Part shown: positions 45,601-53,973 of the stretch, in pieces | How the letters are laid out: every line of letters begins with the position of its first letter | Position numbering within the stretch: the first letter of the stretch is position 1 | Source: Yamagishiella unicocca | Lineage: Eukaryota > Chlorophyta > Chlorophyceae > Chlamydomonadales > Volvocaceae | Reading direction: 5' to 3' | DNA: 64,000 nt | Assembly (NCBI GenBank): GCA_003116995.1 | Contig: BDSL01000035.1 | Span: 496,001 to 560,000, forward strand | Program-made: the position numbers and the translations under genes | Notes under the pieces: model-generated | What the model saw: the letters and a program-made list of their open reading frames with translations, nothing else | Database searches by the model: none | Told to the model about the DNA's origin: nothing

Positions 45601-48600
45601 GATGCGAAGCTGGCGGACCCGCAGCCTCGTCTGTTGCCCCATCAGCCCCCTCACCGCCCCTCCTGCGCCGGGTGCCACCCGCGCCGTGCCGTCCTCCCTC
45701 CTTCCCTGGGCATATAACTACCATGCCAGGCCTTCACTCACCAATGTGCAACTGCCCACTCCCCCGGTGTCCGCCCCTCCCCTCCTCCCACGGGTCTTCC
45801 TCATAACCCTCCTCGCACCCCCTCCGGCCCCTCCGGCCCCAGGTCGTGCTGGACCGTGTTCGTGGCGCCGAGCGGCTGCCCGGTGTGGACGAGATCCTGC
45901 TGCCCGGGGAGCGGGGCAACAGGAAGGCCACCGCGCGACTGGCAGCGGGTGGGTGGGGTGGGCTAGAAACGCCTATGGCAGCGGATGGCTGGGGTGGTGG
46001 GAGCGGGTGGTGTGGGCAGGGAGTGCACCGCCGAGCCAACAGAGTAGGAGAGGCACTACTGGCTGGAGGCAGCGGGGCAGTGGGGCAGCTCATGGAGCCA
46101 AAAGAGGAGGACGAAAGGGGGGGCGGGCGGGGGCAAGTGCCGGCGGGGGCCGGGGGGGGGGGTTAGATAAGAGAATCCGCGAATCCACGGCCGACAAACC
46201 GAGGGCGGTGAAGGTGACGGTCCAGCGGTGCGGCGCGCGGGGGGGAAGGGCACATGGGTTTGAGCGAGAGCGGGCGAGGCGATCGGACTGCTGCCACGGC
46301 AGTGCGCCACTGCAGCCAGCAGCACGCAGTCGTGCGTCACGACCTGCCCTCTCTTTCGACGGCACCCATGAATCGCGCTCACCTCCTGTAACACACATTG
46401 CGCCTCAGGAACCACCTCCGGCTTCACCCCCCACCTCCGCCCCCCTGCGGTTGCCTCTCCATCCCTCCACCCCCACCCTCAGGCGTGATGCCTCTGGAGG
46501 TCAACATGCTAGCTCAGCTGCGAGCCCTGGCAGCCAAGTACGACGCCCAGGGCTCCCCGCCCGCCTCGCCCAGCAAGCTGGCGGTGGCCACCCGACTGGT
46601 GCACCCCAAGACCAAGGTGGGGGTTACAACAAAAGAACCGGTGACGTGACTGGGGAAATGTAGTGGGTGCATAGCCTTCGGGCCAAGGTGGTGGTGGGGG
46701 GGAGGACCAAGGTGGGGGGAGGGTTGCAAGGAGACCCCGTGCGGGTCCCACGGCTTCCCCTGGGAGAAGCGAAGCCGTGGGAGGGGGGCGGTGGCGTAAA
46801 AGCCCGGATTAATGTTTTTTACGACATGGAAGGTGTAGGTCTGACGGGGGGGCCGCCGCGGCGGGGTGTGTGTTGTAGGACCGGCAGTGGAAAAGTGGGC
46901 GAGTGTATTGAGTGAATCGGGACCGGAAGGAGAGGCCCCCGCCCCGGCCGTCTCGCCAACCCCTCCAGGTCGTGGACCCGTACGGCGGCTCCATGCCCCC
47001 GCTGTGGCAGACCGCCACCTTCGCTCAGCCCAGCGCCACCACCTTCGGCGAGTACGACTACACGCGCAGCGGTAACCCTACGAGGACCATGCTGGAGGTG
47101 CGGGCGGGATCGGGGGGGGTGGCGAGAAGACCCGGTTACACGACATAAGAGATGGAGGACAGAACCTAAGCAGCGAATAGGTTTTAGACGCGCTTTTGAG
47201 TAGGCATGCCGTAGAAATTGGGTTGACAGGAAATAAAATGGGGCTACAGAAAATCACTGGTTACTCGTGGATGGCAGGGGCGAGCGGGGCTGGGGGGAGG
47301 GGGCTCCGGAAATGTGTTTTTCGGAGGCGTGTTGGGTCGGCTCGGCAACGGTGCCCGTCCATGGCGGGGGGCGGGAGTAGAGAGGGAGGGAGGGAGGGGT
47401 GGAGGGAGCCGTGAGGAGTAGTGCGATAGCCGGCCACCCAGCCCCAGCGTGTGGGTGGGTGGGTGGTGGGCGGGCCGGGAGCGGGGACAGTTGTTGGGGG
47501 TGAGGGCGAGAGCTGCTCAGGACGAGCCAGCAGGGTGTATGTGTATGGCATGTGCGGAGGATGGTGCCGGAGGGGCGGCCGACGAGGGGCGGGAGGGTAG
47601 GTAGGTTAGGGTTAGTTGGCGGTTGTTGGTAGGTTATGCCCCAGATGGCGGCATCTTGGCGGCACTAGGGGACCAGCCCGTCGCCCGTCACCCCTGCTGT
47701 TGCCCTGCCACCGCATCGACACAACCACCACCACCAACCAAACCGATCTCCCCCCCGCCCATTAACGCACCCCTGTCGCGACCCCTCCCCGCAACATCGC
47801 CCCCATAACCTCGCGCGCCCTGCCGTCACCACCTGTCCCTCCCTCCTCCCTCGCCACCCCCCACCCCAAACATCCCCCCGTCCGTTTGCTCCTCTCTAAA
47901 GTGCCGACTTACGGGTTTCCTCTCAATCCTCCCCCACTCCCCCCCACCTATCCTAAACGTTTTTTTCTCGCATTCACGGGTCTTCCTCAAAACCTACTCC
48001 CTGCCCCCTCCCCCTCCAGGAGCAATTCGCCGAGCTGGAGGGCGGCGACCGCGCCTTCGCCTTCACCAGCGGCATGGCGGCGCTGGCCGCCGTGTGCAAG
48101 CTGGTGGGCACGGGTGAGCACATCGTGGCGGGGGAGGACATCTACGGCGGCACCAGCAGGCTGCTGTCGCAGGTGGTGCCCACGGCGGGGGTCAGCGTCA
48201 CCAACGTAGACATGACGGACCTGGAGTGAGTGGGGGGAGGAGGGAGGGAGGGAGTGGCATAGAAACCGTTTACGCTGGAGGGGGAAGGGGGAGAAACCGG
48301 AGGTCGGCACAGCTGCGCAAACCCGACGTGGATACGTTTGGAACGGAGGATACGTGTGCGTTTGCATGCTGGAAAACTTGGTTAGGGTATCCGAAGCCGG
48401 AGGCCGGAGGGGAAGGGAGGGGAGGAAAACCGGAGGGGAAGGGAGGGGAGGAAAACCGGAGGGGGGGGCAAATTACATTCGCGGATCCGCGGCCGACCAA
48501 GGAGGAAAGGGGGGAGCAGATAGGCCAATGAACGGAGTTGGAGCACGAACTCCGTGAAGGGCGAGAAGGGCGAGAGAGAGGTGGGTAAGGGCATTTAAGG

Positions 48601-50566
48601 GGTACTGGCTGCGGTACTGAACGAGGGGCACCCTCCTCACCCCCCTCCTCGCCCGGCCCTCTCCTCACCCCCCTCCCCTCACCCACGGTTTTCCTCGCAG
48701 CCACGGGTCTTCCTCGAACCCCCCCGCCTCACCCGCCCCCCCCTCGCCCCCCGCAGCGCCGTCCGCGCCGCCATCCAGCCTGGCCGCACCAAGCTGGTGA
48801 TCGTGGAGTCCCCCACCAACCCGCGCATGCAGATCTGCGACATCGCCGCCATCACCGCAATCGCGCGGGACGCCGGCGCCGTCAGCTGCGTGGACAACTC
48901 CATCATGGCGCCCGTCTTCCAGCGGCCGCTGGCGCTGGGTGCCGACATCTGCATGACCTCGGGCACCAAGTTCGTGGGCGGCCACGGCGACGTGACGCTG
49001 GGGCTGCTGAGCGTCAAGGGAGAGGCGCTGGCCAAGAGGGTGTACTTCCTGCAGGTGGGAGGGGGGTGGGGGTGGGCGGGGAGGGGAAGGAAGGCACCGG
49101 CCAGGTGCGGCTGAGAGGAGGCCGGCGCAGGGAAGCTAGCGTTGGCGTGACGCTCCTCACACCTTACCGCCTTTCTCATATGCCGTTCGCGGACACCATC
49201 CTTGCCTTCCATAGCCTTTCCTCCTTTGCCGACCCACGTGTTGACTCTCTGCCCTCACACACCCACCCCAACCCTTCGCCCCCTCCCCCCCCCCCTTAAC
49301 CCCTCACCCCCCCTTAATCCCCCCGCCCCCTCACCCCACGCCCCTCGCCGCAGAACGCTGAGGGCGCCGGCCTGGCTCCCTTCGACTGCTGGCTGGCCCT
49401 GCGCGGCCTGAAGACCATGGCTCTGCGCATGGAGCGCTCCGCACAGAACGCCGCCGCGCTGGCCGCCTACCTGGCCCGCCACCCGCTGGTGCGGCAGGTC
49501 AACTACCCAGGCCTGCCAGGGGACCCGGGACACCAGCTGCACATGCGCCAGGCCAGCGGCGGGGGCTCGCTGCTCAGCTTCGAGACGGGCAGTGTGGAGG
49601 CCAGCAAGGTGGGGCGGGAAGGGGGGGGCTGGGGATGTAGGTTATGTTGGGTGCAAGCCGAGGTGCCAGCAAGAGCGGAAATGGGAAGCGCCAGCACCCC
49701 GGGTTGGTCTGTAGGTTGGGGCGGGAATGGGGGGGGGTGTTTGGCGCGGGGTGGCGAGGAAACCCGTGTATACGACATAGGAGGAGGGGGGAGGGAAAGC
49801 CTGGGTGGTGACAGAGGTATTCGCTCACGCTCCGGGAGCAAATGGAAGCTTGCACCTTAAAGAGCAGTGGCTGCTGAAGCGGGCTGGGCCGTGCCTGGAC
49901 AGCCTTGCCCGCCTGATGTTAGCGCCTGGTCTTAGCGCGGCGCAACCTCCCTCACTGCACCCGCCCCCCCCCGCTATGCACCCGCTACATTTCCCCAGTC
50001 GAGTTACCGGTTATTTTATTGCAACCCCCCCGCGCCTCACCCTGCTCTCCCTCCCCCCCCTCCCGCTCCCGTCCCCTCCCTAGATCATCGTGGAGGCCAC
50101 TCAGCTGTACAAGGTGACGGTCTCGTTCGGCAACGTCAACTCCCTCATCAGCCTGCCCTGCTACATGAGCCACGCATCCATACCCGCGGACGTGCGCGCT
50201 GCTCGCGGTCTGCCGGACGACCTGGTGCGCATCTCCACCGGCATCGAGGACACGCGCGACCTCATCGCCGACCTGGACCAGGCCATGAGCCTGGCCATGG
50301 AGAAGACCGGCTTCCGGCCGGCAGCAGCAGCAGCGGCTGCTGGGGATGCGGGTCCCGGCAGCAGCAGCGCCGGCAGCAGCAAGGGGGCGGCAGCGCCTGT
50401 GACGTACAACTTTGGGAACGGGAATGGGAATGGGGCCGGAAGCAAGGTGACCCGGGGGGCTCTGACGGGGGCGATTCCGGCGAGCGACCGGGAGCAGTGG
50501 CTCATGGACCGGATCCACAGCCTGGAGTCGCAGCTCCAGGGGGGCTCACAGTCGCACTCGCACTAG
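42625..50566 (+). CDS. Fusion: Ldh_2-family dehydrogenase - cystathionine beta-lyase
   Basis: Twelve exons (42625-42948, 43039-43295, 43942-44077, 44624-44806, 45202-45357, 45843-45948, 46483-46616, 46969-47097, 48020-48225, 48757-49054, 49354-49608, 50084-50566) join without a phase error into 888 residues. Residues 1-70 look like a transit peptide. Residues about 80-410 follow the malate/L-lactate dehydrogenase (Ldh_2) fold: LINGNNSAGMLVLHKAT, GFGIVGTNH (H185), GALGYY, APHGAKQPIFGTNPIGI, MDMATSAFAWFG and NLALMVELLAGPLVGAA. The DSHG motif, which holds the usual catalytic His, reads NTQG here. Residues about 425-810 are cystathionine beta-lyase, a PLP enzyme that splits cystathionine to homocysteine, pyruvate and ammonia in methionine synthesis: DPYGGSMPPLWQTATFAQP, YDYTRSGNPT (463-472), GGDRAFAFTSGMAAL, VESPTNPRMQICDI, VDNSIMAPVF (D590), the PLP lysine in TSGTKF (K615), YFLQNAEGAGLAPFDCWLALRG and RISTGIED. 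An Ala/Gly tail with a short helix closes it. Exon 7 alone spans the end of the first domain and the start of the second. Confidence 0.9.
43586..43690 (+). repeat. Direct duplication of about 50 bp in fusion-gene intron 2
   Basis: Two adjacent copies sharing GTTCCGTCCGCTCTCCGGGT and CCCTCCCTGGACCCAC. Confidence 0.75.
44164..44200 (+). repeat. Intron repeat, family 1 (fusion intron 3)
   Basis: GGTGCAAGGAAAAGCTGTGT then ACGAAGGAAAAACCGC, about 85 bases inside the donor at 44078. Confidence 0.75.
45075..45100 (-). repeat. Intron repeat, family 1, inverted (fusion intron 4)
   Basis: GTGCACGGGTCTTCCTCGAC followed by a C run, about 100 bases before the acceptor of exon 5. Confidence 0.65.
45786..45815 (-). 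repeat. Intron repeat, family 1, 3' arm (fusion intron 5)
   Basis: TCCCACGGGTCTTCCTCATA, about 30 bases before the acceptor of exon 6. The 5' end of the same intron has a shorter family-1 copy, GGTGCAAGGAAAAGAGGAAAC (45383-45403). Confidence 0.7.
46165..46213 (+). repeat. Intron repeat, family B (fusion intron 6)
   Basis: AGATAAGAGAATCCGCGAAT then CCACGGCCGACAAACC. It matches the copies at 22847-22895 and 23506-23565 in another gene. Confidence 0.8.
46617..46680 (+). repeat. Intron repeat, family A, starting at the 5' splice site (fusion intron 7)
   Basis: The intron's first bases, GTGGGGGTTACAACAAAAGA, then ACCGGTGACGTGACTGGGG and GTGGGTGCATAGCC are a family A copy; the donor GT belongs to the repeat. 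Confidence 0.8.
47118..47148 (+). repeat. Intron repeat, family 1, 5' arm (fusion intron 8)
   Basis: GGTGGCGAGAAGACCCGGTT then ACACGACATAAG, about 20 bases inside the donor at 47098. The inverted partner is at 47957-47993. Confidence 0.75.
47957..47993 (-). repeat. Intron repeat, family 1, 3' arm (fusion intron 8)
   Basis: ACGTTTTTTTCTCGCATTCA then CGGGTCTTCCTCAAAACC, about 26 bases before the acceptor of exon 9; the reverse complement of the family-1 5' arm. Confidence 0.75.
48684..48720 (-). repeat. Intron repeat, family 1, 3' arm (fusion intron 9)
   Basis: ACGGTTTTCCTCGCAGCCAC then GGGTCTTCCTCGAACC, about 36 bases before the acceptor of exon 10. Confidence 0.75.
49750..49780 (+). repeat. 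Intron repeat, family 1 (fusion intron 11)
   Basis: GGTGGCGAGGAAACCCGTGT then ATACGACATAGG. Confidence 0.7.
49975..50031 (-). repeat. Intron repeat, family A, near the 3' splice site (fusion intron 11)
   Basis: GCTATGCACCCGCTACATTT then CCCCAGTCGAGTTACCGG and TTTTATTGCAACCCC, the reverse complement of the 46617 copy, ending about 50 bases before the acceptor of exon 12. Confidence 0.8.
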
Positions 50567-51885
50567 CCCCGTACATACATATAGATAGGTAATTGTTGTT
50601 GGGCGAGGGCGAGCGGCGGCGGAGCGGGGCCAGGTACGTTTGACGGAGAGGTGACGGAGCCGTACTTGGAGGGAGCCGTACTTGGGGGGGATTGGAGCAT
50701 GACGTCACGGAGGGCTAGGACGGTGGGGGGCTGGAGGCGGAGGGGTGAGGGGAGCGGGCGTGCGAAGCGGTCGGCGGCGCGCGAAGGTGGCAGCACGCAG
50801 GACGTCTTCGCGTCCTTCGCACTACTGCTGCTGCTGCTGCGGTGTGACTAGCCAGCAGGACTCGGCACTGCATCGGACCAACATGTATGCCCTATGTAAC
50901 ACTGCGTTCATTACGATTTCTATACGATTTACGATTTCGTTACATGTCGTACTGGCTCGCGCCAGTAGCATGTATGCGTCCCCCATAACGGACTTCCGTC
51001 AAAGGGCGCACATCTAATATTCATGTTCATTCTAGGCACTGCCGTACGTAGCAGCGACCGGTCGCCGATGTGGTATGGGCAGCTGCTTCGCGACTCCCTA
51101 CATGGCACCACAACGCATGGTCGCCTGAAGCCTCCCAGCCCTATGTACATGCCGTACACGCCACAAAAGACATCATCAGCCGGGGCTCCATGATGGCAAG
51201 CATAACCAAAAAATGCTGCAAACAAGAACGAGGCTTCCCAACACGTCATCCTGCAGCCCACGGACCGATACATAGGATCTGTCTGCTGGAGGTATGTAGG
51301 CGCTCCGCGTGATGGAGGTGTACTTACGGAAGGCCGTGCACGCCTTTGTCGTGTCCCAGCACGTACGACCTACGTACGACGGCCGGCTCGGTACCGTCAC
51401 ACGTGCACTGTCACGCGAACAGCAGCGCGCGGGGCTGCCCGTCCGCGAAATCTGATCGCTCGCTTTTCCACAAAGCTAGTGTAGACCTGCGAAATCGCCC
51501 TGTGGCGGGCGAGACACGTAGACGGCGCCTCTCGGCCTCCGTGGCCTACCATATCCCAATCCGAAGACGACTCCGCGTATTTCAGCGGGATATCCCCGAC
51601 AACCCCGTGACTTGACTTTGGTCAGGTGAATGACCCACAGAGGTGTTTGGACTGCCATAGCATAGGGGAACGTCAAGCAAGCAACGAAGGGATAGCAACC
51701 TACGACCTACCTGCGACGAAATGGGCTGTTGGTTTAAGCGATAGATCATCATCAGACGGATGGAACCGTTCCAGTATGTAGGTTGATAATTGTGCGTCAG
51801 GAGTATCATTCTGCAGATACACCTGCCTACCGATACGCACGGCCAGCAGATCACGTATGCTGGCAAGACGGACCTCGCTCCAGTA
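50567..51885. other. Intergenic, fusion gene to the inverted-repeat element
   Basis: Begins as the 3' UTR of the fusion gene, with a TGTAA at 50895-50899. Bases 51000-51885 are AT-richer and show no gene. Confidence 0.4.
50895..50899 (+). promoter_or_regulatory. Candidate polyadenylation signal TGTAA for the fusion gene
   Basis: TGTAA lies 329 bases after the stop at 50566. Confidence 0.45.
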
Positions 51886-52206
51886 AGCGACCGGACTGGT
51901 CAGCCTGCAACGAGCATGCTTTGTTAATTACCGGTTCACCGTGCAGCGAGCAAACATTCATATTACGCCGTTATAATTATCTGGATGCATATTTGCAATG
52001 GTCCCTTTCGACACATGTCGCGAGCAAGGTCAATGGGCAGCGAACAAGGGTCAAGCTTTTCAGGGCTGCAGCACCGAGTTGACTTCCGAAATGGGAGCGT
52101 TCCAAGGACAAAGCTGGGCTATTGTAAACACTCTAAGTCAGGCTTTTCATGCGACATGAGAGCTATCCATTTGGCCTTAGGATCGATAAAGGTAAATAAT
52201 AACATG
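51886..52206 (+). repeat. Left terminal inverted repeat, unique part
   Basis: Matches 59638-59954 in reverse complement with few substitutions and small indels. Shared words include GCATGCTTTGTTAATTACCG and CGACACATGTCGCGAGCAAG. Confidence 0.9.
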
Positions 52207-53080
52207 GCGACCATGCTCGCCTTGTTTTTGCCATGAAGACGATGCGACCGACGGCGACATCCACATATTATTATAAGGAATTGATGCATCCAGCGAGCAC
52301 ACGAAGTTGCCAAGAGCTGGGCCTGGTAGGCTTATCCCTGCTCGCCGTACATCGCGACCATGCTCTCCTGCTTTTTACCATAGAGGCGATGCGACCGATA
52401 GCGACATCCACGTAATATTACAAGGAATTGATGCATCCAGCGATCACGCGACGTTGCTGAGAGCTGGGCCTGGTAGGCTTATCCCTGCTCGCCGTACATC
52501 GCGACCCATGCTCCCCTGCTTTTTACCATAGAGATGATGCGACCGATGGCGACATCCACGTATTTATTATACGGGATTGATGCGTACAGCGAGCACGCAA
52601 AGTTGCTAAGAGCTGGACCTGATAGGCTTATCCCTGCTCGCCGTACATCGCGACCATGCTCTCCTGCTTTTTACCATAGAGATGATGCGACCGATAGCGA
52701 CATCCACGTAATATTACAAGGAATTGATGCATCCAGCGATCACGCGACGTTGCTGAGAGTTGGGCCTGGTAGGCTTATCCCTGCTCGCCGTACATCGCGA
52801 CCATGCTCCCCTGCTTTTTACCATAGAGATGATGCGACCGATGGCGACATCCACGTATTTATTATACGGGATTGATGCGTACAGCGAGCACGCGAAGTTG
52901 CTAAGAGCTGGACCTGATAGGCTTATCCCTGCTCGCCGTACATCGGGACCATGCTTTCCTGCTTTTTACCATAGAGACGACGCAACCGATAGCGACATCC
53001 GCATATTTAGATAAGAAATTGATGCATAAACTGAGCACGCAAAGTTGCTAAGAGCTGGGCCTGATAGGCATTTCCCTCCG
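52207..53080 (+). repeat. Left subterminal 148-bp satellite
   Basis: Five full units and parts. The word CTTATCCCTGCTCGCCGTAC recurs at 52331, 52478, 52627, 52774 and 52922 (spacing 147-149). Units differ by 1-5%. Open frames in it are by-products. Confidence 0.9.
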
Positions 53081-53324
53081 CCAACCTTTAACACAGATAA
53101 ACTTTCAATTCACTCCATAACTTGCTTATATTTTTAGGGTAATAATCACGCTATAGACTGCGCCACGCCCTCCACAAATTGTCTACCGTGCTTGCGGTAG
53201 TCTCTTCTTGCGAGCGGAGCAAAGCTTAACAAGCAAGCCGCTAGGATGCAAATCAGGAGCTTTTTGAGGACTTTCCAAGGTCATTAATATTGCTTCTCCG
53301 GCCACGAAGCCGGCAGGGTCAACC

Positions 53325-53694
53325 ATGCAAGCCGCAGCCCGTGAAACGGACCGTCAAGTCGACGAGGCGGTGGACGACTACAACGACAACGAAGGAGAGG
53401 ATGATATGGATGCGGGCTTACAGCGGGCCGGGTAAGGTTCTTACGCAAAGTTCGGTTTGAATCGAAATGCCAGCCCGCTGTCATTCTAACTCTCCCTTAA
53501 GGCTTGCTCGCAAGCAGGAGGTTAAAGTTCCTTCGTTCGTGTGTTGCAGATGTCGTTACGACGACGCAGAGATGAACGACCTTGCCGACCGAGTGAACGC
53601 CTCCCGTCGAGCTAACACCAGCAAGGCTTACGCGGTGCAGCGGCGGAAATTCGAGATATATACGTGGAGTTTGCATCGCATAGTGTACGGTTGA
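53325..53694 (+). CDS. Tyrosine-recombinase-like N-terminal (core-binding/SAM-like) segment
   Basis: Two exons, 53325-53431 and about 53502-53694, joined at a GTAAGG donor and a TTAAG acceptor. Exon 1 is acidic (MQAAARETDRQVDEAV, then DDYNDNEGEDDMDAG). Exon 2 gives MNDLADRVNASRRANTSKAY then AVQRRKFEIYTW, which has the N-T-x-x-A-Y-x-x-x-x-x-x-F-x-x-W pattern of the core-binding domain of tyrosine recombinases, as in Crypton and DIRS-type elements. The frame stops at 53692-53694, and no catalytic domain (R...HxxR...Y) was found anywhere in the element. Either a later exon continues through the 66-bp array or the gene is truncated. It may be a DNA-binding remnant that competes with or recruits a full recombinase; that is inference. 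Confidence 0.45.
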
Positions 53695-53973
53695 CAGAAG
53701 AGCCACTCCTTTCGGCGGGCTTCAGTCTACGTGCGCACGTCCCCCAAACCCACCCCATACCCCACCCCCACCCCATACCCCACCCCACCCCCACCCCGTA
53801 CACTGACGTAGACCGACAAACCACATTGGCCTACCAACTCGCCATGCTAGACGCACGCCTTCCCCTAGCCTGCCTGCTCCAATCTATATCCCTTTGTTCA
53901 TTAGCGGCCTCATCTTTGCAATGTTTCCAGTCGTTTCATTCGACAGCTGGGCCTCGAAAAGGTATGACGGGGA

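Noticed and set aside
52233..53014. ORFs in the left 148-bp satellite, and similar ones at 58213-59400
   Set aside because: Repeated frames of a non-triplet satellite unit, present in mirror form on both arms.
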